This document shows, one piece after another, positions 25,479 to 34,093 of a stretch of 64,000 bases of DNA. The notes below the pieces were generated by a model that was not told where the DNA came from, ran no database searches, and saw only the letters and a program-made list of their open reading frames with translations. Both the position numbers and the translations under genes were made by a program. The stretch spans positions 4,340,001 to 4,404,000 of the forward strand of contig NZ_LR746496.1 in assembly GCF_902729405.1 (NCBI RefSeq), in the 5' to 3' direction. How positions within the stretch are numbered: the first letter of the stretch is position 1; each line of letters opens with the position of its first letter. Source of the stretch: Acididesulfobacillus acetoxydans. Lineage in GTDB: Bacteria; Bacillota; Desulfitobacteriia; Desulfitobacteriales; Desulfitobacteriaceae.

Positions 25479-26414
25479 TCATAACTTCGATGTCTTGGCC
25501 TTTGTCTGCGGTTTATGTATCAAGTTCGTTTGCGACACCCCACAGACGACTCCGGTCATAACCAGTGTGAAACCAACCCAGTGGTACCAAGCCAGATGTT
25601 CCCCAAGAATCACTCCACTGAGAAGGATGCCAAATACCGGTGACATGTTGCCATAAATAGCAGCTCTCCCACTGCCAATCAATTTAATACCGTAAAGGTT
25701 AAATAAGTTGGCAAGGCCGGTGATGACACCACCCATATACAATATGAGCAACCATCCGGACCAACCGATGTTCCAGTTTACCCGGGATACATTCCACACA
25801 CCGAAGGGGGTTAAGAACAACGTCCCCCAAAAAGAAGCGTAAAAGGTCACCACTAACGGAGAAAACCGTTTCATGGCCTTCTGTCCCAAAATGCTAAACA
25901 AGGCAGACACCAAGACATTGCCGCAAAGCACCAGTTCGCCATAACTCATGCGAAATCGCAGCAACTCAGTGATTGATCCTTGGGTAAACACGAAGAGTAA
26001 GCCCAAAAATGAGGTACCGATCCCGACAACCTCCAGGCGCGACGGTTTAACCTTCCAGCCCACAATCAGCAAAGCATTGGTGACCGCAGGGAGTGCGGCT
26101 GTTATGATCGCGGCATTGGTAGCGGTACTGTTCTTCAAACCTATCAAATAAGTTAGATAAGCCAGTGTAATACCCATACTGCCGACCAAGGCCAATAAAC
26201 CCATATCCCTCCATTTTGGCCTGGGAACCTTCCTAATTTGCCAAAAGGCAAAGAAAGAGAGGACCACCATACCGACCCAGCCGCGCAAAGCCGCCAAAAC
26301 GAACGGGTTGATTCTCTGAGCCATGATTCTTCCTGCTACGAGGTTACCGCCATACATTAATTGTGCCAAGGTTAATACCAGCGCAGCTTTAGCTGTCGGG
26401 CCCCACTTTATCAT
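25479..26414 (-). CDS. EamA/DMT-superfamily transporter, 311 aa
   Basis: Ten predicted helices in two EamA repeats (ALVLTLAQLMYGGNLVAGRI at the start; WVGFTLVMTGVVCG near the end). Drug/metabolite transporters of this type mostly export small metabolites; substrate unknown. The divergent-looking space to 27026 holds its promoter. An NtrC-like regulator gene lies upstream on the same strand and probably controls it. The promoter and first 34 codons were copied to 7637-8623, in front of another DMT gene. The stop lies a few bases from the truncated IS1634 end. Confidence 0.88.
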   Translation of the reverse strand: MIKWGPTAKAALVLTLAQLMYGGNLVAGRIMAQRINPFVLAALRGWVGMVVLSFFAFWQIRKVPRPKWRDMGLLALVGSMGITLAYLTYLIGLKNSTATNAAIITAALPAVTNALLIVGWKVKPSRLEVVGIGTSFLGLLFVFTQGSITELLRFRMSYGELVLCGNVLVSALFSILGQKAMKRFSPLVVTFYASFWGTLFLTPFGVWNVSRVNWNIGWSGWLLILYMGGVITGLANLFNLYGIKLIGSGRAAIYGNMSPVFGILLSGVILGEHLAWYHWVGFTLVMTGVVCGVSQTNLIHKPQTKAKTSKL

Positions 26415-27299
26415 TATAAACGGAATACTCCCTTGCTTTGCACCTGGATGCGATTATACGTTTAGTATAGCACAAAAGCCCGCGAAGTTGCCCGGGGAAT
26501 GCGCTGAAAAGGCGTTTGAGCCAGCCCTCGTTGATGACAGTGACAGGGTGGGTACGCGCTCAAGCACTATAATCATTTAAACCCTGCGCTTTCAAGCCCG
26601 ATATTTCTCCAACGTTTAAGGTGGATAAGAAGGATGTCATGACAAGTCTTTTAGGCTTGTTAAAGGTACCATCCGAACGCTCCTCTTTGTAAATATTTAG
26701 GATACATCGGGCAAGCACTTTAAAAATGTTAATATGGAAGAAAGAACCATGACGGCCTCTTAAAAGAACATGTTAGCTGGATTCGGTTTGAGTTGTATAT
26801 ACGGTAGCGGTTTAGTACAACGTAATATGAGCCTTACCTGTTGCCGGTCACCGTATTCTGGACTGGAAGTCAGTTTTCGCAATCACTTTATTCTCGACGG
26901 AAAGTGTTCTGGTTTCCCAAGAAAAGCTTGAAGAGGGTTGGAATTGACTGACTGACTAATTTTCAATCCAAAATAAATTGACTCTTTTAATCCAGAATAA
27001 AGAGACTGATAACACCTTACCCTGTACTAATTATTGACGTTATAACGCTTAACTTTGTTGTACAGTGTAGCCAAAGAAATATTTAAAGCCCTGGCTGCCC
27101 GTCTTTTGCCCTCCAAGGTTGTCCCATAGCGACTGAGCGCACTGCGCAAGAGTAGTTCCTCCATGCGATTCAAGGGCATGACATCAGGATTTTGCAAAAA
27201 TTGATCCACCCCCTGACCGATCGACTCGGCGAGATGCCTGCGCCCAATGAAAGATTCTGCCGTTAAAATCATCCCCCGCATCAGAGATTGCCGTAGCTC
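26313..27299. repeat. 987 bp direct duplication, copy 2 (parent)
   Basis: The counterpart of 7637-8623. Here it is continuous with an intact DMT gene on the left and an intact regulator on the right, so this locus is the likely source. The 612 bases between these genes (26415-27026) hold no gene. They include the 22-base direct repeats ending in TCCAAAATAAA and TCCAGAATAAA (about 26960-27005). Confidence 0.85.
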
Positions 27300-27938
27300 T
27301 TCCACATTACCCGGCCAGCGATAAGACATAAACACCTCTTCCGCTTGTGGAGTCAAACCTTGTACTGACTTACGCAACCGTTGGTTGAATTCTCGAATAT
27401 AATGCGCAGTTAAAGCCATGATATCGTCCCGGCGTTGACGGAGCGGCGAAATGTAAATTTCCCATTCTGTGGCGTAACGATAGAGTTCTGCGTCGATTGT
27501 TTTCTCATACATGAGTAGATGGATATTCTGCGAAGAACCCAGTAGAACACGAACCCCTTCCACTTCAGCCGCCAGACAAAACCGGTGCAGCCGGGCTTGT
27601 TCGTCCATCGTTAAGCTCGCTATCTCCCGGAAATACAGAGTACCGCCCTTCAAGAACCTTAACTTTGTTTCTACATTTTCCAGACTCAAAATATCTCTAA
27701 TTCCTTCGTCAAAATCACAGTCCACCTGCAAAAATGGTTTCCCCAGACGAGAACTCTCGTGATGAAGATACGTCGCCATGAGAAGTTTGCCAACCCCAAT
27801 CTCTCCTTGAAACAGAACCGGGCTGTTTTCACGGGCTGCCTTGCAACACATCTTTACGGCCTGGCGGATATCCTTGCTGCTTCCAACAATCACAGGTTGA
27901 ATCAAATGTGAAACTACACATGTATCCATCCTTTCCAT
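27027..27938 (-). CDS. NtrC-like AAA+ regulator lacking the GAFTGA loop, 303 aa
   Basis: An AAA+ domain (residues ~10-235) has Walker A GEIGVGK (45-51), a weak Walker B GGTLYFREI (98-106, usual LFLDEI), and SYRWPGNVEELRQSL. It ends in a Fis-type helix-turn-helix (RRAARALNISLATLYNKVKR). The ~25 residues that carry the sigma-54-contacting GAFTGA loop are absent and the Walker B Asp is Arg. It probably does not activate sigma-54 promoters; like TyrR it may act as a repressor or on sigma-70 promoters. No sensory domain precedes it. It likely controls the DMT gene downstream. Confidence 0.82.
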   Translation of the reverse strand: MERMDTCVVSHLIQPVIVGSSKDIRQAVKMCCKAARENSPVLFQGEIGVGKLLMATYLHHESSRLGKPFLQVDCDFDEGIRDILSLENVETKLRFLKGGTLYFREIASLTMDEQARLHRFCLAAEVEGVRVLLGSSQNIHLLMYEKTIDAELYRYATEWEIYISPLRQRRDDIMALTAHYIREFNQRLRKSVQGLTPQAEEVFMSYRWPGNVEELRQSLMRGMILTAESFIGRRHLAESIGQGVDQFLQNPDVMPLNRMEELLLRSALSRYGTTLEGKRRAARALNISLATLYNKVKRYNVNN

Positions 27939-28017
27939 CCTCCCGCAATCGTTCTGCTCCTAACACCTGTAACCAATTCTATTGTATACTATAACAGTGG
28001 AAACTCAAAGAAGAATT

Positions 28018-28165
28018 TGAGGTAACCGCCAGGCCGATTACAATTTGGGACCGATCGGGCCGGCTATCCTTCGAGTGGCCCAGCGCCTTTAAGTCCTGGA
28101 TGGGCCAATTACCATCGATACGGAAATAACCTCGTCTTATTTCGTAACCTGGACACGTGGATACG
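28018..28165. mobile_element. Scrambled IS1634-family fragments
   Basis: The minus strand around 28020-28100 reads DLKALGHSKDSRPDRSQIVI, matching the transposase interior at 4757-6412. The next ~50 plus-strand bases resemble the segment that directly precedes it in the intact gene, but in opposite orientation. This is an inverted, broken relic. Confidence 0.6.
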
Positions 28166-28244
28166 GGACCGTGGAAGATGGAAGATCCACTCAGCGGAGG
28201 AGCTGGACCCAATGGGTCTGGCGCGCATGGGATGGAGAATACCC

Positions 28245-28373
28245 AGGCACCAACAGCTCAAACTCTTCGAGTCTCCCCGCTAGGGGATAGCATTGGGGCC
28301 GCCGGATGCGGGAAAACTACACGTCCGGTGAGAGCGGGGGCTGGCATCCCGTGAGGGGTGCCTTCTACCCACT
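28245..28373 (+). mobile_element. Group II intron remnant C (3' end)
   Basis: The last ~130 bases of the intron B type, including an intact domain V (GCCGCCGGATGCGGGAAAAC and CACGTCCGGTG) and the end CTACCCACT at 28373. Everything upstream is lost. It sits inside the DUF2284 pseudogene. Confidence 0.8.
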
Positions 28374-28605
28374 AGTCTTCTCGCAGACATCGCTGACCCA
28401 AAGGCCGTTTGTCTCCATGGAGGTTACCGCCCTGCCAGGGAACCGATAAGGTTCATCCGGGTAGGAGCATGTTTCACAGATGGCAACGGTCGGCACGACA
28501 CATATCCCGTACTTCCGGCAAAAAACTCAGCGTTTCGGTTTTCAGTTCCACAGCCTGTGACAAGCCGGCTGCCCGCGCTTCTTCAATCAGAGCGTTGATC
28601 TCCAT
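28374..28605 (-). pseudogene. DUF2284 metal-binding protein, deleted and frameshifted
   Basis: From the ATG at 28605 (AGGTAGGGG site) the frame reads MEINALIEEARAAGLSQAV, EVRDMCRADRCHL and then stops. Shifted by one frame it continues CETCSYPDEPYRFPGRA and AVTSMETNGLWVSDVCEKT until the group II intron end. DUF2284 proteins carry cysteine clusters of this kind. The middle (about 100 residues) is deleted and the end is replaced by intron C. Confidence 0.6.
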
Positions 28606-28661
28606 ACTTACCCCTACCTTCCAATCTCGTACGTTAACCCAAATTCAGCGACTATGCCTGC

Positions 28662-29720
28662 TCAACCTGCAAAGGTGTATCTGCTTTGGTCTGGCGTCTT
28701 GACGTCCTGAAGACTCCGCCCCACCGATTCCGCAACCCTTTTCACCTCTTGCGCCAGCCGGGTAAAGGCCATGGGGGTGAGAGATTGCGGCCCGTCACTC
28801 AATGCCTTAGAGGGTTCCGGGTGCACTTCAACCAAGAGTCCGTCGGCACCCGCCGCAATAGCCGCCCTAGACATAGGTCCGACCCAACGGGCAACACCTG
28901 TGGCATGGCTCGGATCGATCAATATCGGGAGATGGGACAATTCTTTGACCACCGGTACCGCATTAAGATCCAAAGTATTACGCGTGGCTGTCTCAAAGGT
29001 GCGAATACCCCGTTCGCACAGAACGACCTGACTATTCCCTTCCGACATGATATACTCGGCAGCCATCAACCACTCTTCAATCGTCGCCGACAGCCCACGC
29101 TTCAGGAGAATCGGCTTCCCGGAGCGTCCTGCCGCCTGTAACAGACGGAAATTTTGCATGTTACGGGCTCCGATTTGCAGCATATCCACGTAACCCCTCG
29201 CCACGTCCAAGCTGGGCAAATCAACGACCTCCGATACCGTGGCCAGTCCGGTTTCTTCTCCGGCCCCGGCCAATATTTTCAATCCTTCTTCCTCCAATCC
29301 CTGGAAAGAATAGGGTGATGTGCGCGGCTTATAAGCGCCTCCGCGCAAAATCTTGGCTCCTGCTGCCTTTACTCTGACCGCTGCGTCATAAATTTGCTCT
29401 CTGCTTTCCACAGCACAGGGGCCCGCCGCCAGGACAATCTCCCTCCCCCCAATCGCCACATCTTTCACCCTGACAACGGTGGGTTCCTCCTGAGCCTCTC
29501 GACTGACAAGCTTGAAAGGCCTCATGATCGGGACGATCTTCTCCACCCCAGGCAGCACCTCCAACCCTTGTGCCACCAAATCACGCCTGTCGCCTACGGC
29601 TCCGATAACGAAACGGTTGACCCCCTGGATCAGGTGTCCTTCCAAACCGTAGCGTTTCAACTCATCATTCACCGCGGCAATTTCCTCTTGGGATGCGCTC
29701 AGCCTCATAACGATAACCAT
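28662..29720 (-). CDS. aroF: 3-deoxy-7-phosphoheptulonate synthase (DAHP synthase, type I beta), 352 aa
   Basis: The enzyme joins phosphoenolpyruvate and erythrose 4-phosphate in the first step of aromatic amino acid synthesis. An N-terminal ferredoxin-like regulatory domain (about residues 1-65, MVIVMRLSASQEE) precedes the TIM barrel. Family motifs are AAGPCAVESREQ, RGGAYKPRTSPYSFQG, LLKRGLSATIEEWL, CERGIRTFE and IDPSHATG. The ATG at 29720 follows GGGGGAG. Two T-box leaders lie directly upstream, so expression should rise when aromatic tRNAs are uncharged. No other aromatic genes are adjacent. Confidence 0.95.
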   Translation of the reverse strand: MVIVMRLSASQEEIAAVNDELKRYGLEGHLIQGVNRFVIGAVGDRRDLVAQGLEVLPGVEKIVPIMRPFKLVSREAQEEPTVVRVKDVAIGGREIVLAAGPCAVESREQIYDAAVRVKAAGAKILRGGAYKPRTSPYSFQGLEEEGLKILAGAGEETGLATVSEVVDLPSLDVARGYVDMLQIGARNMQNFRLLQAAGRSGKPILLKRGLSATIEEWLMAAEYIMSEGNSQVVLCERGIRTFETATRNTLDLNAVPVVKELSHLPILIDPSHATGVARWVGPMSRAAIAAGADGLLVEVHPEPSKALSDGPQSLTPMAFTRLAQEVKRVAESVGRSLQDVKTPDQSRYTFAG

Positions 29721-29788
29721 GACACACTCCCCCTTCTCCATTTCCTTTTTTCGAATTGCCCTTATGCCCTTTTCCTTCAGAATCTGAA

Positions 29789-30040
29789 CAAAAAAAGCCC
29801 GCAGTTTCTCTCCCCTTAGGGACGAAAGCTGCGGACCCTTCGCGGTACCACCCTAGTTGACACCCCCGTCCACTTCCGGTTGTTCCGCTCTGCGGCCAAA
29901 CCCTCACTGGGATGGATGTCCTCTCACTAAAAGTACGGGAATGCAACTCCTTCACCCGACGCTAGGACTTGTCTGCACCCAATAACAAAGTTCTCCGCTT
30001 CTGCTATCATGCGCGGAAAGTTAATACCCCATCACCGCAG
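29789..30040 (-). promoter_or_regulatory. T-box leader 2 (proximal) of aroF
   Basis: The minus strand contains the T-box sequence AGGGTGGTACCGCG (29854-29841), followed by a GTCCCTAAGGGG segment, a stem and a T7 run ending at 29790. This is the terminator/antiterminator of a tRNA-sensing leader. Its stem I region is short or degenerate and I could not assign the specifier codon. Confidence 0.85.
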
Positions 30041-30049
30041 GCGGCCGAA

Positions 30050-30380
30050 AACAAAAAAGCCTACATCCCTAGGGACGAAAGCTCTTACTTCCGCGTTACC
30101 ACCCTGGTTAGCCTGCCAATGACAAGTTCACCTTACGCCAAGGTACAGGAGAAATTCCGATACCTTCTTCCCTTCTTTAACGCCGGAAGCTTTGCGGCCA
30201 CACCTACACACCCATCCGCCTTTTGAAAGTCAGGCAACAGGCTTCAGCCGGCAACTCCGGAGGGAACTTCAGCCGAGCATTCCTCAAAAACGTTCTCAGT
30301 CTGTGACGTTTTCTCCCTGTCAGGATGGGTTCAGTCTACTTTTCTCCATCATCGTTGTTACCCTATTGAAATTAGTCTTT
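30050..30380 (-). promoter_or_regulatory. T-box leader 1 (distal) of aroF
   Basis: A second T-box, AGGGTGGTAACGCGG (30105-30091), with its own terminator ending in TTTTTTG near 30052. Stem I shows an AGTA motif and CTCCGGAGTTGCCGGCTGAA (30260-30241). In GAAGTTCCC just before it, UUC (30266-30264) could be a phenylalanine specifier; this reading is tentative. Two complete T-boxes in series give a tighter AND-type control. Confidence 0.85.
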
Positions 30381-30409
30381 ACTTTAGCATAATTCTGTGG
30401 TAAAAGCAA
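30381..30409 (-). promoter_or_regulatory. Predicted promoter of the aroF leader
   Basis: On the minus strand TTGCTT (30409-30404) and TAAAGT (30386-30381) are 17 bases apart, with the T-box leader starting directly downstream. Confidence 0.45.
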
Positions 30410-30452
30410 GCCCTTAATTGATCCGTCACCCCTATTCTTGCATAAAAAGATG

Positions 30453-30651
30453 ACTATTCAGGGTATCGGGCGCATTGGCGTGAGTCCGCGTTGTGGCGGA
30501 CTCACGCTGTTGGCGCGGCTTAACGCTGCACTGCCTGCGTGCCCGGCGCTCCCCTACTCTGACGGTTCGCTTAGCTTGTACAGGCTGCCAACTGTTTTCG
30601 TGCTCCGTCGGTGACACTTTTGCGGCAGGTAGGGATCTACCCCTGAATAGT
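30453..30651. mobile_element. ~200 bp element with ACTATTCAGGG inverted ends
   Basis: ACTATTCAGGG at 30453-30463 is the exact reverse complement of CCCTGAATAGT at 30641-30651. Inside lies a perfect 12 bp stem, GCGTGAGTCCGC/GCGGACTCACGC (30478-30507). There is no coding frame of note. It looks like a nonautonomous element; no second copy is in the window. Confidence 0.5.
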
Positions 30652-30765
30652 TACGAGACTCAAGATTCATAATTGAAAGAGCGGTTTTTTTCTTTCCAAT
30701 TTCCTGGCTCTATGCTATAATAAATGCATATTTAATTGCCACGCAATGACTGCAAACCCTAATGA

Positions 30766-31011
30766 TTTGACGAGGTTTTACCTCCAGCTTGTCGTCTACG
30801 CTTGGTTGTGGAAATGGGACACCTAGTGTCGTGGTGTAAATATGTAGGTTTGGATGGGAAAGTATTGGGTATTGATACTTTTGGTACCTCGGCACCTGGA
30901 AACGTGGTCATGGAGAAACACGGCTTTACGGTGGGAAAAATATTAAATGTACTGGAAGAGTGGTTGGAAGAACCGCTGTCTCCAACGCCATTGTCTGATG
31001 GGGTAGAATAG
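30766..31011 (+). pseudogene. Transketolase C-terminal fragment
   Basis: The frame reads DEVLPPACRLRLVVEMG, WCKYVGLDGKVLGIDTFGTS and APGNVVMEKHGFTVGKIL, matching the last ~80 residues of transketolase (C-terminal domain with the GIDxFGxSAP motif). The preceding ~550 residues are absent and a stop lies just upstream. Only a relic of the pentose phosphate gene remains here; a functional copy must be elsewhere. Confidence 0.8.
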
Positions 31012-31080
31012 CTCTAACTAAGAGATTATTAACTAACTATGAAGGGATAGGGAAAGTTAAGCTGTTCTATTTCCGTTTTC

Positions 31081-32581
31081 GAGGACGTATGAAGTTTTGT
31101 GTAAATGGTTAAAACTACCAATAAGGAGTTGATCATTTATGCAAGATGTTAAAGACCGGTTAGCCCGTGAAGTCGCCAAGGACTGTAAGACCGTCGAAGA
31201 CGTCCACAACACGCTCAAAGACCTCTTCAGACGCACCCTGCAGGAGATTCTGGAAACCGAGATGAGCGACCATCTTGGTTATGAAAAACACAGTGTTGAG
31301 GGCAACAATTCAGGCAACAGTCGCAATGGATATTCGAGAAAGACCATTCAAACACGTATGGGTGAAACAGAACTGGCGATTCCCCGGGATCGCAACGGCG
31401 AGTTTGAACCACACATCATCAAGAAGTACGAGAAAAACGCCAGTGAACTCGAACAACAGATTATCGCGATGTATGCCAAAGGCATGTCGACCCGGGATAT
31501 TGAAGCCCATATGCGCGATATCTACGGCATTGATGTCTCAGCCGAGTTGGTCAGTAAAATCACGGACAAGGTCATGCCACTCGTCACAGAATGGCAATGC
31601 AGACCCCTTGAGCGTATCTATCCCATCGTCTTTCTGGACGCGATTCACTTCAAGGTTCGCAAAGATAATCGGATTGTCACCAAAGCCGCTTACTCTGTTT
31701 TGGGCCTGGATGTACAAGGCCGTAAAGATATTCTCGGAATCTGGATTGGCGAAAGTGAAAGTGCCAGCTTCTGGCTCAGTGTCTGCAACGACTTAAAGAA
31801 TCGGGGCGTAGAAGACATCCTAATTGCCAGCAAAGACGGGCTGACAGGCTTCTCAGAGGCCATAAACAGCGTTTTTCCCCGAACATCGATTCAACTGTGC
31901 GTGATTCATCAGATTCGCAACTCCATGAAGTATATTTCCTTCAAAGATCGAAAGCCGGTGATGGCTGACTTAAAACAGGTTTACCAAGCGGCGACTTTGG
32001 ATGAAGCCGAATTTGCTTTCGAAATGTTCAAAGAAAAATGGGGTAAGAAATTTCCATTGGTAATTCGTTCCTGGGAAAACAACTGGCTGGAGCTCACCAC
32101 TTACTTTGCTTTCCCCCGAGAAATCCGCCGGCTGATTTATACAACCAATACAGTGGAAGCCTATCACCGACAACTGCGGAAAATCACGAAAACGAAAACG
32201 GCTTTTCCCACGGATGATGCCCTACGAAAAATCGTTTACCTGGCAACCATGGAAATCACGAAGAAATGGACTATGCCCGTTCAAAATTGGGCAGAATGTA
32301 TCTCACAGTTTGCGATACAATATGGGGACCGGCTCAGCGGTGCCCTCTAGTCAGGGGCTTCGCCCCTGGAGTTTATCGCCTTGGTTCTGCCCGTGAGGAA
32401 ATGGAGTTGGAAAGGGAAACCTCGAACAGACAGTTCCCATTTCCTCCGGCAGAAACCAGCTGGGCGCTCAGGTTGCTCTCCAGCAGAGCCCTGCCCTCCC
32501 AGATTGGCAAGAGCCAGCTATATTCTAACCCAAAAATCGTTTGAGCAAAGATTCCATTTACACAAAATAATTTACATTCCC
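31081..32581 (+). mobile_element. IS256-family insertion sequence, copy 2
   Basis: Nearly identical to copy 1 at 23445-24944, with a small block of differences after the transposase gene. Flanks are CCGTTTTC (31073-31080) and CCGTTTTT (32582-32589), a target duplication with one mismatch. The two IS copies are direct repeats 7.6 kb apart and could recombine. Confidence 0.9.
31139..32350 (+). CDS. IS256-family transposase, 403 aa, copy 2
   Basis: Same protein as copy 1, with all catalytic regions (VFLDAIHFKVR, ASKDGLTGF, TVEAYHRQLRK) intact. Only silent base differences are visible between the two genes. Probably active. Confidence 0.95.
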   Translation: MQDVKDRLAREVAKDCKTVEDVHNTLKDLFRRTLQEILETEMSDHLGYEKHSVEGNNSGNSRNGYSRKTIQTRMGETELAIPRDRNGEFEPHIIKKYEKNASELEQQIIAMYAKGMSTRDIEAHMRDIYGIDVSAELVSKITDKVMPLVTEWQCRPLERIYPIVFLDAIHFKVRKDNRIVTKAAYSVLGLDVQGRKDILGIWIGESESASFWLSVCNDLKNRGVEDILIASKDGLTGFSEAINSVFPRTSIQLCVIHQIRNSMKYISFKDRKPVMADLKQVYQAATLDEAEFAFEMFKEKWGKKFPLVIRSWENNWLELTTYFAFPREIRRLIYTTNTVEAYHRQLRKITKTKTAFPTDDALRKIVYLATMEITKKWTMPVQNWAECISQFAIQYGDRLSGAL

Positions 32582-32658
32582 CCGTTTTTTTCCCTTCTCC
32601 CACCGTGTTGCCTCCCCCCTTCTTCCCTTTGTAAGATTATACCATACATTAAAAGACA

Positions 32659-32686
32659 GCAAAAGCCCTGATCTCAGGGCTTTTGC
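32659..32686. terminator. Bidirectional intrinsic terminator
   Basis: GCAAAAGCCCTG pairs perfectly with CAGGGCTTTTGC around a 4 base loop. A/T tracts flank both sides. No intact gene ends here now; it may have served the region replaced by IS256 copy 2. Confidence 0.65.
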
Positions 32687-32723
32687 CAGACGTGCTCGCA
32701 CTCTCTCATCTTAATAAGGTTTC

Positions 32724-32859
32724 GGCTCTTCTTACATCATGCCGCCCATCAGGTAGCATGTCCCAAAGAGCTGTAACATCTTGCACGGCGTGCTGCGACT
32801 CCGCGAAAATAGGCTGGTTCTTGACCTTTTTACATTTTCTTCTTGTAACATCTTGAACG
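32724..32859. repeat. GTAACATCTT repeat cluster, second copy
   Basis: GGCTCTTCTTACATCATGCC at 32724 and GTAACATCTTG(C/A)ACG at 32773-32787 and 32845-32859 repeat the set at 10079-10195. The stretch 32582-32942 has no gene apart from these and the terminator. Confidence 0.5.
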
Positions 32860-32942
32860 GAAAAATCATTGCTGGCTTCTGATTGCGTTGCCCGAATGTT
32901 ACCCCAGGGAAGAATACAACCTCGTGGAAGAGTGGACAATTT

Positions 32943-33190
32943 TTAAGATAGGTACCTAGGCAGCAATGTATAGAACTTACACGCATTAACGATATCAGGT
33001 ACCGGACAATATTCGTTTGTCATATGCGCCATCTTTTCGATACCCGCACCGAATCCAATAGTTGGAATACCCCACGCTTAACAGCTTCCTTTTCATGGCA
33101 GGTGGGGCTTTTGATTTTGAACAACTCGCTTGCAAACGATATTAACTGGTCTTGTAATGCGTTTACCATCTCTGTTACTTGAGCTTTCAT
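32943..33190 (-). pseudogene. M20-family peptidase (YgeY-like), internally deleted
   Basis: The start at 33190 follows GAGGAGGAAGC and reads MKAQVTEMVNALQDQLISF then KIKSPTCHEKEAVK, the N terminus of an M20 amidohydrolase. A jump at about 33075, with a frame change, leads to GIPTIGFGAGIEKMAHMTNE and YCPVPDIVNACKFY, the C terminus. All metal-binding residues in between are deleted. Its ATG overlaps the stop of the upstream DUF4432-like gene (ATGA). Confidence 0.7.
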
Positions 33191-33432
33191 GCTTCCTCCT
33201 CGAATCTTTTCGCCTCTTCCGACTCCAGTACCCCGATTTCCAGACGGAAATTCCTCTCCTCCCAGGGAGCAAGGAAACTCAAGGTGCCGCGTTCCCTCAC
33301 ACGGGCTCTGCCTTCCACATGGCAGTTGGCCAGTTCCAAAGCGACCAGGTAGTTGCCCAGGTTCGTATATTTCCATTGCACAAAATAGGGGAAGTCTTTC
33401 TGTTCGTAGCGAACGTAAACGCCCATCCCCAA
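33187..33432 (-). pseudogene. DUF4432 (aldose 1-epimerase-like) C-terminal fragment
   Basis: LGMGVYVRYEQKDFPYFVQW, then LALEL-type ANCHVEGRARVRERGTLSF and ERNFRLEIGVL match the end of DUF4432 proteins of the aldose epimerase superfamily. The first ~270 residues are missing. It was co-translated with the M20 peptidase, so both belonged to one lost catabolic operon. Confidence 0.6.
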
Positions 33433-33508
33433 GCGTGTAGTTAACAACCTGGGCACCCCAAACATTGGATGGACAAAAACCGAAGTACTGCCCCCGCATC
33501 GTGTCGAT

Positions 33509-33928
33509 GTGGCAAATCTGCAAGGAAACACCGCTGGCGAGCGCATTCGACTCGCACGAATCAGCAAGAACCTTACCTTAGCGGCTGTTGCGAGGCAAGC
33601 TGGGATAGCTGAAACTTACCTTCCGAGACTTGAACAGGGGCATTATCAGCCGACAATAGATACCTTAACCAGGCTTGCAAAAGCTCTTTCTGTGTCATTA
33701 CCCTAGTTAGGCGGATTTGACAGTTTGCCGGAAAGAACGTTTGCGGAGAAGGTACATAAAATACGCTTGTGCATGGGAATGACCAAACGAAGCTTCGCAA
33801 AGCATCTGGGCGTAGACGAGCAAACTGTCCGGCACTGGGAGCTGAATGACCAAAATCCATCACGCAGATCTATCGCTCTCATTGAGAATAAGTCAATCTG
33901 GGAGCACAAAGACACCCAGCCGGAGTGA
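33509..33928 (+). pseudogene. Tandem helix-turn-helix regulator with an in-frame TAG
   Basis: Two XRE-type domains lie in one reading frame: GERIRLARISKNLTLAAVAR with YLPRLEQGHYQPT, then FAEKVHKIRLCMG with FAKHLGVDEQTVRHWELND. A single TAG at 33704-33706 separates them. Proteins with this double-domain layout exist in Clostridia, so this is probably one gene with a nonsense mutation. Alternatively the halves are translated separately, the second from a TTG. Confidence 0.6.
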
Positions 33929-34093
33929 GAGAATCGTAACCCGCCGTGAACCCAGAAGTTGTTCACCCAAATGCCGATCTTGGCTTCCCGTTGTGCTTTC
34001 GGGGTCTCCTCTTTTTGGGGAGAACAGATTATACGGTTACTCATTCTCTTCGTATGTTACCTCTTCGCTCGTCACGTCCTTCCTGCCTCCGCC

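Noticed and set aside
33020-33523. 167-codon minus-strand frame
   Set aside because: Only its last 57 codons (from MKAQVTEM) belong to a protein family; the rest is the DUF4432 fragment read out of frame.
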